Below are positions 11,560 through 21,875 of a stretch of DNA of 64,000 bases, one piece after another. The number at the start of each line of letters is the position of its first letter. Within the stretch, counting starts at the first letter, position 1. Made by a program: the position numbers and the translations under genes. Source of the stretch: Laguncularia racemosa (Eukaryota; Streptophyta; Magnoliopsida; Myrtales; Combretaceae); the NCBI GenBank assembly GCA_037954665.1, contig JBBMOL010000012.1:4774001-4838000 (forward strand). The letters run 5' to 3'. The notes beneath the pieces are model-generated. The model saw nothing but the letters and a program-made list of their open reading frames with translations. It was not told the DNA's origin and made no database searches.

Positions 11560-12476
11560 TCAAGGCAAGTATAGTATACCTCACAATCACCCCTTCACAA
11601 CAACCACTCTTTCACGCCATAACAACAATCACTACTTCACGTCCTCAATCACTTCAAGTCACAAAGTACACTACACTTAAGCTTCACACACCTACAACAC
11701 CCTTACAATCACGGCAACAATACAAGTAGAAGCAATAATGAACACTTCTCCAAATGGTAAGTTAATGATTCCAACTAATCAAAGTGTGTTTAAAGAATCA
11801 ATGCATAATAACTTCTACACTTAATGTTTGCTTTTGAAATTCAAAACTTAACCACAACACACACTCTTCTATGCCACACACACTTCACCACAGCACATAC
11901 ACACACACACAACCACAATGCGGCACCTTTCCACTACAATACATACACACAATATACCACGTTGCAGCCCCTTCACTACACACTCTTCCACTTCATGGCA
12001 ACAACACTTCAATTGGAACAATTAATGAATGCTTCTCCAAATGGTAAGAAACAATTCAAAAATAGTTAAAGTGTATTAAAATCGACAATACATAATAACT
12101 CTTAAACTTAAAGGTTGTTTTTGAATTCAAATTGTTTCCTAATTGTCCATGACAAAGATAGCAAATTTGAAAAGAAATGTACTCAAATTTCGAATCCTTG
12201 CAAAGGAAGAGTATTGCAACAATCAACACTACTAAAATGTTGAAATTCAAATTCAAAGACTTCCCTTTTTTCTACTCACAACAAGCAACTCATGGCAAGA
12301 TGAAGATAACAAGATCAATTTCGAAATTCCACTTCCACTTCCGCAATAATAAGGTATATCACAATACAATCACAAATAATTACTTCAACTCTACTTCAAA
12401 TAACTTCAATTAAGAAATGAAAATTCAAGAACCCTAATTTCCCAATTAAAATTCATGCAAATCCCTTCTCAAAACC
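11560..12476 (-). other. CA/GT-rich filler in place of gag (element A)
   Basis: Between the primer site and the protease, where gag should be, the plus strand is rich in CAC/ACA tracts (notably 11580-12000) with no recognisable capsid or zinc-knuckle sequence. ORFs here, such as 11824-12069 and 12177-12413, reflect low-complexity composition. Element B has a similar tract at 41520-41850. Confidence 0.6.
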
Positions 12477-12498
12477 CTTGCTATGATACCAAAAATGA

Positions 12499-13373
12499 TG
12501 ATGTGCTCAAGGGATCTCAACACCAATTAACAAATCAAACACAATTGATTCCAATTTCCAATTAAAATGGCGTGAACAAGTTAAAGATAAAATCCCCAAA
12601 TGGTGTGAAACACAAGAACAATCTCAAATGATGTGAACCAAATTAGAAGTACTACAATTGGAGTCCAATACCAATCAAATACAAAGGAACCATTCAATTT
12701 CAATCCTTACAATTAGCGTGAAAACCTAGCAATACATGAACTCTAATTTGGCATGAAAAGAACACATAAAAGATCAACCAATTATAACTAGATATTACTC
12801 ACTAGCAATAATCGGATGCAACTTAGAAAATCTTGATATGACTCACAAGAATTCCTAAGCTAACTCACTACAATTTTACAAGTGAAATTGATAAGAGTAG
12901 ATAACGTGAAGAGAGGCTCCCACGGCAACAAAAGACAAGTGTATCTTTTTTTCAAAAAGCCCCTTTCTAAACCCTACTTAGCAAGTATTTATACTTGCTC
13001 CCATTAGAGTAAAAACAATGAAAACAAATTACAAATAAACCACTCAAATGACTAATTCTCAAACACAACATTACAAGTACAAATAAGTTTTCAAATGGCC
13101 GGTTCTTCACTTCAATAGAACACATTGTAGATCGGTTCTTCTTTGATTTATATAGGTCCATGAATAATCTACAAACCGAGCTTTAGCGAGTTTATCCACC
13201 GTCCTATAAAAACAGACAAATGTACCTACTGGAATGTATAACAAATATGTAATAGAAAAGAAGATACTAAACAAATATTCTTAGGGTCTGATTGTTCAAA
13301 GAGGACCATCATCGCCAAATTTTGTAACATTTTGGCTCTTACCTTAGTGATAGGTCCTGTAGGCATATAATCA
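12499..13373 (-). repeat. 5' LTR of retrotransposon A
   Basis: 875 bp, starting TGATGTGCTC and matching 9674-10558 almost throughout. Its right end is slightly shortened (ATAATCA in place of ATGATTCTTATCA) but still ends in CA and abuts the TTCTA duplication at 13374. Confidence 0.85.
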
Positions 13374-13577
13374 TTCTATGATAGAAATTCATTTCAAATA
13401 TATAGGACCCTCATAAAAGGTAAGTATAGAGTATACTTTGAATCTTGTAAGATAAATCAAGCATTCAAACAATTTTTTTCTTATAGAATTTAGAGAAAGA
13501 GAGAGTTTTAGAAGGTCTTTGAGTTTTGGGAATACAATATTATTTATGATAAGGCTAAGTTTTGCCTTTCTTATCCC

Positions 13578-13592
13578 TCTATTTATAGTAAG
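13578..13592 (-). promoter_or_regulatory. TATA box of the caulimovirid relic
   Basis: Minus-strand ACTATAAATAG (13589-13579) is followed by sequence that, with element A removed, runs straight into the viral leader and ORF. This is where caulimovirids place the promoter for pregenomic RNA. 13374-13577 is the first part of the leader and holds no gene. Confidence 0.5.
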
Positions 13593-13691
13593 AGAGTGAT
13601 GCATATAGACATTTTAATAAACATTACAACATTGACATAAAGTTGATTCCCATAAAGTAGACTCCCTTATACAATAATTCTCTAAATAATA

Positions 13692-13907
13692 AATATTCTC
13701 TAACAAAGAGTGAAGCGATGGACAATGAATATTCTCTAGCAAAGAGTAAAGTGATGGACAGTGAATATTCTCTGGTAAAGAGTAAAGTGGTGAACAGTGA
13801 ATATTCTCTAACAAAGAGTAAAGTGATCAGCAGTGAATATTCTCTGACAACAAGTAAAGTGATGACCGGTGAATATTCTCTACCAAAATATAAAAGATTG
13901 GTCCAGT
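13692..13907. repeat. 36-bp minisatellite (six units)
   Basis: The phrase AATATTCTCT recurs at 13692, 13728, 13764, 13800, 13836 and 13872, exactly 36 bp apart. Units are of the form AATATTCTCTAGCAAAGAG followed by TAAAGTGATGGACAGTG, with a few changes each; the last decays after about 20 bp. As 36 is a multiple of 3, all frames stay periodic and ORFs appear on both strands (for example 13718-13927), with 12-residue repeats like 'EYSLAKSKVMDS'. No evidence of selection for coding is visible. It lies between the viral TATA box and the 3' end of the HHP4-like gene. Confidence 0.9.
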
Positions 13908-13922
13908 TCAAGATACGAGCAT
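13896..13922. repeat. 27-bp copy of an HHP4-like exon 4 segment
   Basis: 13896-13922 matches 14168-14194 inside exon 4 at 24 of 27 positions. It stands at the end of the last minisatellite unit, 19 bp outside the HHP4-like stop codon. It is probably a microduplication made during an old rearrangement. Confidence 0.6.
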
Positions 13923-13940
13923 TATAGGGAAATAACAATA

Positions 13941-14615
13941 CTATTGACACCCTGCTTTACCACGCCATTCTAAGAGCAGCAGCGCGGCACCGTAATGAGC
14001 CAATGCACCCATGATCACAAAGACATGAAATATCTGGTGACTGTGACCAGCAAGATCAAACCAGCCAGGTTTCCACCTCTCCGGAATCCGGCTAACGTAG
14101 AACAGTGTCCCTGTGATATATGACATTGCCATCGCGGATTCATAAGCTAGGGTAATATTCCTCTGAGGATTGGTCCAGTTCACAATACAAGCATGTACTG
14201 CTGGAATGACACCAAATAATCCCATAGACGAGAAGAGCATGGCTCGAAAGGCTCGGAATTTCCCAGTCGAAAGCGAAGGCGAGAGCAACGTTACAATTGT
14301 GAAAAGCCCCATGGCTGTTATTCCACTGAGGTAGATCAACTGCCAGTGTGATTCACATTGGAAGATGTAGTAGATTGGTGGGAAGAATGAGGTTATGATC
14401 ATGACTGTTATTCCAACATAGTCCATTCTTAATAATAGTATGCTTGTACGGTGGGAGTGGCATGAGAATAGGTGGCATACGCTGCTCGATAAAAGGCAGA
14501 ACATGGAGCCACCCAAGAATACAAAGAATGGCCATCTTGTAACAGCAACACGCATTGTTGCATTTAGTATTTCTTCATGTGTGATTTGCTTCAGATCAAT
14601 TGATGCTTTTGCATC
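13941..14615 (-). CDS. HHP4: HHP4-like exon 4 (helices 2-7)
   Basis: 675 nt including the stop, residues 163-386. A branch-point-like CTAAT lies upstream of the acceptor CACGCAG|GAT. It holds the conserved core 'RWPFFVFLGGSMFCLLSSS', the Asp of 'RMDYVGIT', 'NWTNPQRN' and 'GHSHQIFHVFV', ending in a short hydrophilic tail after helix 7. No frameshift or stop occurs. Confidence 0.93.
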   Translation of the reverse strand, partial: DAKASIDLKQITHEEILNATMRVAVTRWPFFVFLGGSMFCLLSSSVCHLFSCHSHRTSILLLRMDYVGITVMIITSFFPPIYYIFQCESHWQLIYLSGITAMGLFTIVTLLSPSLSTGKFRAFRAMLFSSMGLFGVIPAVHACIVNWTNPQRNITLAYESAMAMSYITGTLFYVSRIPERWKPGWFDLAGHSHQIFHVFVIMGALAHYGAALLLLEWRGKAGCQ

Positions 14616-17600
14616 CTGCGTGAGATACATAACATTAGTAGAGTCAGTAATGAGATTTATATCCAATATGGCCAAGAAACACTTGACTCCACATCGATTT
14701 TAATACAAAAGCTTAAATTATGATTGAGGACTTGAGGTGCATAGTTTTATTTCTACACAGATCAAGACAACTCTTAACATATGGTCAGGAGACTCTCTAT
14801 ATTTACACTGACTCCAACTGGGATATTATGTCATATTGGAAACAATCTAACTACATTTTCAGAATTATAGATCAGGTAGGAACCAATTTTTTTAATTCTA
14901 AATACTCCCAAACTGGGTGCTATAATCCTCAAACCATCACTATATTAACCCTTTAAGTGAAAGTTTTAGGGATTATTGATGGTTTTGAGATATATACATA
15001 TTTTTAAATTATGAAAAGTTAAATTATATTTTATAAGTTCAGGAGATCTATCTATACCTAATCTCCAGTGATCAGTTTGATTCCTTTTACTGAGAATGAA
15101 GACAGAATACAGCGAAGGGTTCTTCCTTGATATAGAAGGTCGGAAAGCTACTAACTCTAAGAAAAGCCATTGCATTAAAGGGAGAAAAGAAAGGAGTCTT
15201 ATGGTTTTGAGGCCAATTATACGCTACCTAGAACTAATGTCATAAGGAGAGAGGGTTGCATTTACAAATATCCTTATTATATATGAGTTTAAATAGTATA
15301 AATATCAATATTTTTACTAACCAATAGCATTTCCTTTGCATTGTAAGATGTATTGGTCCCTGCATCAGTAGAATTAGACCTGCAAGGAAATGAGATACCA
15401 GAGGTGAACAATGTTTATCTAAGCAACATGCTCAAGATTTATGTGATCCTAAAGCAGCATGAAAGATTATAATGGTAATCCCAGAAAAAAGAGAAACAAT
15501 ATAAGCTTATTGCTTGCCTTAGCATAATTTCTTTTAAGTATAAAGACGATACAATTTCGTCAATATATATAAAAAAAAAAAGAACTATTAAGTGTTGACT
15601 AGCCATGGGACCACCTTCACAATTGTAAAATTCAATAAAGTAAATTCAAGGAATATAAAATGCATTCGAAAAGATGAAAAAGGAAAAATCTAAAAGCAAC
15701 ATTGCAACAGTATTGTCTAAATTAAATCATGACACCTGGAAAAAAGAAATTGTAATCTAATAATATAAATGCTACCAAACTTAAATCTTCTAGGGAAAAA
15801 AAAAAAAAAAAACCTTAACACTTGGGGGGACGAAATTAATTTGGCAATAAAGTTGAATGATGTCTTGGTTGGCCTACAATTGTAACATGCTGAGCCGTAA
15901 TGTTTAGACCATTTCAAAGAAAATGATGTCTTGGTTGGCCTACACTTGCTGGGCCGCTGGCCTAACAGCTGAGGTTTCTTGTCGAGGTGACTGGAGGCTG
16001 GCTCAGGATGTCCCTTTCCTGTGTTATTTAAATATTATTTTCTTGAAAACAATGGATGGGAAACATTTTCTTTTTAAAGAGTAGGAACATAAAATTTAAA
16101 GTTTTTATTACTCAAAAGTTGATGAATAATAATTTAAAGAAAAATAGAAATATGTTTGGTGGAAGAAAATTATTATAAAACAAATTATCTCAAATGGCTT
16201 AAGATAATCTTATACCTCCGACTAAATATATATTCAGATAATACTAAATTCTTATCAAACATAGTCATAACAAATACACTTTAAATAGCCTTAAATCTAG
16301 TGATAATTTCCTTAATAAAATACTAGTTGGTGTACTAGGACCACTTCTTAAGAAATAAGTCTATTCACTTTTTTATGTTTTTTTTTATAAAATATATGAC
16401 TAATAGTAAAGTATAAAATATTTTATTTTTAAATTCTTAATAAGTAAATCGTTAATAAAAAGTTACTTATTAGAATTTGATTGAATATCATATTAAGTCA
16501 AATTTAAATAGAAGTTTAAACTTAAAATATTTAAATCCCAAGTTGACTTTGAGTTAATAAATCATACTTTAATAAATAAACATATCATAAAGCTCAAATT
16601 CTTAACACTAGTTGAAGTTGATGAGCTACTCAATTCCCTCAATTTTGAGTCATTTTTAATAAAATCAAGTTCGAGTACGAGGTGGAATAAGCTTTGAGGT
16701 GTGAGCTTGAAGTCTCCATCGGACAGCATCTCTCATTTACACCTTTCTAATAACTTCACAAAACGGATTTCTTTCCTTTGAATGATAATTAGCAAATCAT
16801 TTCTTCGGGTGTTTTCACCAGATTCAAAGCTCACGTAACTCACCCGGTATACATGGCTTAGCAAAAATTGGGCAAAAAGCAATACAAAGTTGAGTCCTTA
16901 GAACTAGGTAGAAATTAAATGAAGAAAGCATTAAAATCGTGTGAGAACCCTATTTATTAGTTAGTTGGTAACTTCCACCTAATTTCAGCCATAGCCAGGC
17001 TCAAGATTAATTACAATTCCCTCTCCCCAAGAACAGACAAATGTGCACGCAACTTCCATCACCAAAAGGACAGAATAGCATGCGCATTGTATCGTTGTTA
17101 CATAGCAAATGTTAATAAATATTCTAGGGTTCTTACTAGAAATTCAGATGTTTCGTTATAGTTGGTTGGTTTTCCATAAAATATTATATATATCTATATC
17201 AAGAAACATCTCATTAACAAGATTCATATTACAATCTTCTCTCTACGTTTTATGTATCAGTTAATTCATTGCTTGTTGGATATTTTTTATTTCATATCTA
17301 CAAAGAGTTGGAGCGAATCGCTTTTTAGTAACTAAATCTTTTACAAAAAAAAAGAGTAATATGATTTTAGACAAAAGCGATGGATTCATAAGTCCCCACC
17401 AACCTTGTAAACAAACCCAGTAAATCAGCCACCGGAGGCACCTCATCAACCACATTTGCCAAAGTAAGTCCCACAAATAGGATAAATCCAATCAAGTGCC
17501 TGAAATTCAATTCACACAAAACAAAGAAGCACATACTTTAAAGTTAGATACCATACTCAAAAAAACAAAAAATAAAAACCTAATATCATATAAACGACTA

Positions 17601-18548
17601 CTACCAATAAATTAATTGTATAACATAACTCAAGAAGTTCGATTAAATCTTGGCTTGAAGAATAAAAAATACGGTTATGTCACTACAAATTTCTCTAAAG
17701 TTAATTTCCCCTTCCACTAATTATTAGGAGAACTCTTAAGGGCCATACTGAAACCATATCTTTTGATTTTTCCCTTTATATCCTCATCAAGCATTTCTTT
17801 TAATTATCAAAATAAAAAAAAATAAAAAGAAACAAAAAATTGGATTTAATAGAATTCTATTGTATTAATCAAAGGGTTCCATCAATGAGCACCCGGATAC
17901 ATTTGCTAAAAGTTTTAAAAGGAAACTTTTTACAAACTTGATAGGATTACAAGTGCATGAAAAGAAGAAAGACTTCTCAAATTCTTGATTACTCTAGGGA
18001 AACCATCAACATCTCCTCAATTAGATGGGCCCTAAAGATTCTGTTAGCAAGAAATCATTGAAATTAGAGGATAAAATTCCTGTTTACTACCTGTTAATAA
18101 GTGTTAAGTAAGCATATAACATCAACAAAACAGTTACTAAAATCAAAACAATTGATAAGAAACAAAGTAAGTTTGTATGGTAATACGTGAATGAAGGAAG
18201 ATGAATATACACTTACGTCCAAACATTGAGAGTCTCATTGTGCCAACGAAACAAGCTAAAGAAAGCTTCACTTATAGGCCAATTGGCTCTATAATAATTC
18301 AATATAAACTCGTTGTCCTTCAGGTAATCCGGCAGCTCTCGAAAGGACACCAAGATATATTTCTTGCTGCTAGCCTTCTTTGTCGGGCTACGACTCTCAA
18401 CATGACCACCCTTTTCCTCGATCTTGACATCTTTAGACTCAAAACAGCTCACAGCTTTGTAGTGATTCTGATGCCCCATACTTTCCTTTTTCATATTCTT
18501 GCGCTTTTGCCTCAAAGATGATGATGCTTCTTTCCTTATGTCATTCAT
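13941..18548 (-). CDS. HHP4: Heptahelical transmembrane protein 4-like (PAQR/HHP family)
   Basis: Four exons join in frame to 386 codons: 18548-18217, 17499-17404, 15379-15322, 14615-13941, all with GT-AG introns (717, 2024 and 706 bp) and matching phases. Plant HHPs are integral membrane relatives of adiponectin and progestin receptors (PAQR, HlyIII fold), and HHP4 of Arabidopsis has nearly the same length. The N-terminal 60 residues are polar; 'LPDYLKDNEFILNYYRANWP' then precedes seven helices. Residues equivalent to the AdipoR zinc site are all kept with identical spacing: Ser206 and His210 (SSVCH), Asp227 (RMDYVG), His355 and His359 (HSHQIFH). This suggests a working metal site and possible ceramidase-like activity, which is inference from the family. 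ATG 18548 is the first Met in the open frame; Met18 is an alternative start. It is the only intact host gene here. Confidence 0.93.
15322..15379 (-). CDS. HHP4: HHP4-like exon 3 (58 nt)
   Basis: Acceptor CCTTGCAG|G completes an Arg codon begun in exon 2, followed by 19 codons ('SNSTDAGTNTSYNAKEMLL') and donor GTTAGT in phase 0. The Ser/Thr/Asn-rich loop matches the position of the variable loop after helix 1 in HHP4 proteins. It was found by phase matching and is too short for ORF scans. Confidence 0.85.
15380..17403 (-). other. HHP4-like intron 2
   Basis: 2.0 kb of AT-rich intron with no second gene. GATGTCTTGGTTGGCCTAC occurs twice (about 15860 and 15926), a short direct duplication. A 17-base A-run lies near 15797. 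TATGTTTGGTGG near 16151 and TCAAACATA near 16254 form weak inverted ends about 110 bp apart, perhaps a small MITE, not supported further. Confidence 0.6.
17404..17499 (-). CDS. HHP4: HHP4-like exon 2
   Basis: 96 nt. It encodes helix 1 ('HLIGFILFVGLTLANVV') and the loop to 'LLGLFT'. Acceptor TTTCAG|G completes the Thr codon split at the exon 1 donor. The donor ACAAG|GTTGGT is weak; read-through would meet a TAA within about 12 codons. Confidence 0.88.
18217..18548 (-). CDS. HHP4: HHP4-like exon 1
   Basis: 332 nt, residues 1-110 plus two bases. It encodes the polar cytosolic N-terminus and the motif 'LFRWHNETLNVWT' just before helix 1. The donor AC|GTAAGT is strong. The frame is open upstream to 18611 but has no ATG there. 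Confidence 0.9.
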
Positions 18549-18790
18549 CGAACCCAGTAAGATCACCACCAACAATAGAAATATGTATTTATCGTATGGT
18601 GGTGATCTCAAGAACGTCTCTTTTTTTTTTCCTCTCCCTCTCTCTCTCTCTCTCCCTTAATGATAATTATTAGTGTTGTTTGGAGGGTAGAGCAACTACA
18701 CCTACTAGGAGCATTTAAAGAGGGTTTGTGTGTGTGTGTGTGTTTGGTCTTATATTGTATATATATATATATATTTGGATTGGGGGGTAT
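18549..18790 (-). promoter_or_regulatory. Putative HHP4-like 5' UTR and promoter
   Basis: Upstream of the start, read on the minus strand, are a GA-repeat (18631-18655 CT on plus), a (GT)n run at 18727-18743 and a (TA)n run at 18756-18774. GA/CT-repeats are common in plant 5' UTRs, and the TA run could serve as the TATA element. The exact transcription start cannot be fixed from sequence. Confidence 0.45.
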
Positions 18791-20700
18791 GTGTATGGGA
18801 TTTTATGGATTGCTTGCGATTTGGCGTGAAATAGTTGTTAGGTGATCCATAAATAAGGGAGTTAATGACAGGTCTTCCAAGTTTATACTTAAAGCATGAT
18901 ATGAGAAATATGTGCCTATTTGGCTTATCGCTGCTGATAAACTCTTCGCCGACTAAATTTAATGTTTCGTGTAAACGATTGCTCAATTTCGGTAACGAAC
19001 AGCGTCCAATCTTCCAACTAATTACCCATTTGATTGAAGCATTCAATTGGTTGTTTGGCTATGAATTCGAATAGCTGGGAAAAGCGAACGAGGGTTTTGA
19101 CTTGAAAATAAAACAGGGAATCTTCTTGCGCCCTTATGTCTCTTTTGATAAATTTAATATTTCTTTTTTTTTTTCTTTTCTTTTCTTTTTTTTTGTGGTG
19201 TGATAAGTTTAACTAGTTTTTGGAAAATTACAAATTATCTTTTTGCAAACAGATCAGACGAGGAAATATTTACATGTATATAGGAATAATGAGCCAATAC
19301 CCTTATAGTTGACATGTACAAGTTAAGATTATAAGTTATGGAATATTTTAACAATAGTATGATCAAAAGATTCGGAAGAGTTATTCGAAATTAGAAGTTG
19401 GGCATCATAAGGCATTCAAAAACAATGTCAATTAGGCTCCAAATAAGATAAAATTTATTGAAAACCATCAAAATGGGTCAAAAGCTACTATATAGGTTTA
19501 GTTATAAGATTATAGTTTGAAGACTTATAATTTTTTATTTGTAAAAAGTTATGAAGCTCCTAATATGTTAATAAAGATTGATATAAATATACCTTGATCT
19601 GGACTAAACCACTTCACCATTTGGGTTTAATTCCAATGTCAAATTCACACATTTTCATTGTATACTATAGTAAGTCTAGAATAAGAAAGTTCATTTTTGA
19701 GTTATTCAATTTCTTTATTAATTTTAGGGTTTCTAATTTATAAATATTTTTTAAATAGTGTAACCAATGGTGATTTTTTACATTTACGAATATTACAAAT
19801 CATTTTCTTTCTCATATTGTGGCATTTCATGCTTCATGCTATATTAGTAGTTTAGCGACATAAATGCTAATTTTCTAGTAAGACACTAAAAATGTATAAA
19901 CTTTTTATTTATTTATTTTTGTTATGATTTTCGTTGAATTATATTTATTTTGGTGACTCAACTTATCCAACTGCATCAAGCAGGTCTACTTGCATATAGT
20001 TGTAAACAACACCTAGTAGCCTATTAAATTCATCAAAAATCCAAATTGTACGGTTAAACCAATAAAATGCTTAATCTGTCATTAACATTTGGAAGTTAAC
20101 GTGTCAAATGGTAAATGTAGCACCATTTTTACAGGTTTAGATAATTAAGTTATGTACACCAAATTGAAGGAAAAAAAAAAGAATGATAAATTTTATACAT
20201 TTTAAGAGTTATACTAGTTTTGAATTATAACTTCAAATCAAGTATGAAAGCTTCCACTATATTTTAGTGACTTTTCTTTATATTATTATAAACTCAACTT
20301 AAAAGCTAGGCATATTATATTTCATGGGGAGAGGAGGATTAACCTTTGCTTCAACCAAATTGGTTATTGCTGGTCGTGTGATATAATTAAGTCATTAGGG
20401 CTTAACTATTTTAGTTGCATCTACTAAAATGAATACCATTACTAGTCAATGAGGAATGACTTATTATGAGTAACAAATCAAATGGCATGACTAATAACAA
20501 GAAAAAAAATGATGAAAAAAAAAAAGAAAATAATTTTTATCCACCTCGAAGCTTTCTAAAAAAAACGCATTCGTGTCACAATTTTTATCACTTCAATTGG
20601 TCCATAGTCACAAGTGTTGCATAAGCACAACGAATGAGTAGACAACAACAATTTAATCTAATCTGAGAAAAGGAAAAAAAAGGAAGTGCATTAGTATTTT
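18791..20700. other. AT-rich intergenic spacer
   Basis: No gene, RNA or intact element recognised. A 69-codon ORF at 18865-19074 has no recognisable family and an overlapping antisense ORF; I do not call it. The rest is AT-rich with homopolymer runs, for example near 19165-19195. Confidence 0.5.
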
Positions 20701-21844
20701 ACATCAGAAAAACACAATTAAAGAGAAAAAATCTATGGGCAAAGGAGTTAAAATCACTGTATAAAAAATTGAGAATACAAGATTACACTTAGTAATCTCT
20801 CTCAAGGGCATAAGCAACCCTCACAAAAATTTTAACTCTCTTATGGAAACTTTAGAAAGTTTTCATTTATATATGTACAAGATGAGGATAACAAATACAT
20901 GAGTTATAGGAAAATGGATGAAATAAGTAAGAACTAAGGGTTGAATGTAAGAACCCGATCAAATAGCTAAACCTATCACTTGGTCATCCATTATGCAATT
21001 AGTTGTCTACCATGTACTAACCAAATGCCATAAAACAACTCATAGTTAGTCCTACCATCTCCAAAAGTCTAAAGTGTCGATAGTTAAGATGCACAAACAA
21101 TTTGCGCCACAATCTAATGACTCTCCACCTTTAATTAAACTTTCCCTAAAAGTGCTCCACCTGATATTGAATGCTCTAAACAAAGCTACAAAACATTCCT
21201 ATAAAACAAAATGGTAAATAATTATTTGATCCCCATCAAAGTCTACATTGCCTTGCTAACCTAAGTGAGCATTCAAATATTTATCCTACAATTATTCATG
21301 AGGGCATTCTTGATGGATATTTAAGTAACAAAGTTTAAATAAGCTCCTTTTTCATGGCTCTGCATGGCCTATTCTAACCTCTTAATCAGATAAACTAAGC
21401 TTAAGCATGCTTGAAATTCTCACTAAACAAGTTCTTCTAACATATTAGTTAGGTTCTCATGGGTACTAATCTTCTAAATAAGGATGTATCCTTTATTGAT
21501 TATATCACACACAAACCAATAAAAAATATTTTATTTATTTTGCCCTCTTGTGATGCATGGGATCCTTTGTCAAGTGAGTAGTACTCCAACTATCACACTA
21601 TACAAAAATAGAGCTCTAATGAAAAGAAAATTTATATAACATGCCCCTTTATCAAATAGCTTTGTTAACTACCTCCAACACTACTGTAAGCTTAACTCTA
21701 TAGTTGATAACACAATAATAGACTAGAGAAGCCTTTCAATTGGTTGCATGACTTGCCAAATTGAATGCAAAACCTATAAGAGATCTTCTCTTGTCCAAAA
21801 CAGTATTAAATCTAAGTAAAAAAATTTAAATAAACCTCAGGAGC
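20700..21844 (-). mobile_element. Old Ty1/copia element F, left (3') part
   Basis: On the minus strand 'DIINKGYILI' and 'KISTHENLTNMLEELV' (about 21530-21395, one stop between) match the end of copia RNase H. Further left a purine tract with GGTGGAGA (about 21145-21130) and an LTR-like region (about 20740-21120) follow. Part of this LTR matches 36870-37040 on the other side of the CACTA element. The element is cut at 21844 by the CACTA insertion and resumes at 33699. Confidence 0.65.
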
Positions 21845-21875
21845 CACCATAGGAATTTCTATATTTAGCGACGTT
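21845..21875 (+). repeat. CACTA left terminal inverted repeat
   Basis: Starts CACCATAGG, so the usual CACTA has a T-to-C change at position 4. It continues into a TTTAGCGACGTTT motif shared with the right end. Only two or three GACGTTT-type motifs follow before 22000, far fewer than on the right. Confidence 0.85.

Larger units (their letters stand above)
9674..13373 (-). mobile_element. Retrotransposon A: gag-less, RT-less non-autonomous Ty3/gypsy
   Basis: Bounded by two near-identical direct repeats (9674-10558 and 12499-13373) with TG...CA ends and flanked by the 5-bp duplication TTCTA (9669-9673 and 13374-13378). The primer site TTGGTATCATAGCAAGG, near-complementary to initiator tRNA-Met, lies on the minus strand at 12493-12477 beside the right repeat, so the element reads leftward. 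The polypurine tract (minus GAGGCCCGTGGAGA) is at about 10559-10572. The 1.94-kb interior holds only a protease remnant, a repeat-bearing linker and the polyprotein C-terminus; gag, RT, RNase H and most of integrase are missing. It sits in the leader of the caulimovirid relic. Confidence 0.85.
5690..13600 (-). mobile_element. Endogenous caulimovirid (pararetrovirus) relic, 5' half
   Basis: Read on the minus strand, the order is TATA box (about 13587), leader (interrupted by retrotransposon A), a decayed tRNA-Met primer-site-like sequence (about 9415-9401), an ORF start at 9349 with movement-protein motifs, and coat-protein-like sequence down to about 5690. This is the order at the 5' end of florendovirus- or petuvirus-like caulimovirids, which are common as old integrated copies in plant genomes. 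Protease, RT and RNase H are absent. Frames are broken by many stops and by A, so this is a dead fossil. Genus assignment is inference; no restored sequence is given. Confidence 0.6.

Noticed and set aside
11824..12413. ORFs rich in Thr/His inside element A
   Set aside because: Low-complexity CA-rich sequence in the gag-replacement region; no domain and different composition in sister B (41490-41924).
13692..13907. CRISPR-like array or a repeat-protein gene
   Set aside because: Units are contiguous 36-bp repeats without unique spacers, in a plant genome. ORFs occur on both strands only because 36 is a multiple of 3.
16148..16268. MITE in HHP4-like intron 2
   Set aside because: Only about eight terminal bases are inverted and no target duplication was found.
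17261..17491. 76-residue Trp/Leu-rich minus-strand ORF
   Set aside because: Out-of-frame shadow of HHP4-like exon 2 extended into the intron; the real exon is 17404-17499 in another frame.
18865..19074. 69-residue ORF upstream of HHP4
   Set aside because: No family motif, an overlapping antisense ORF of similar length, and no promoter or splice signals to support it.
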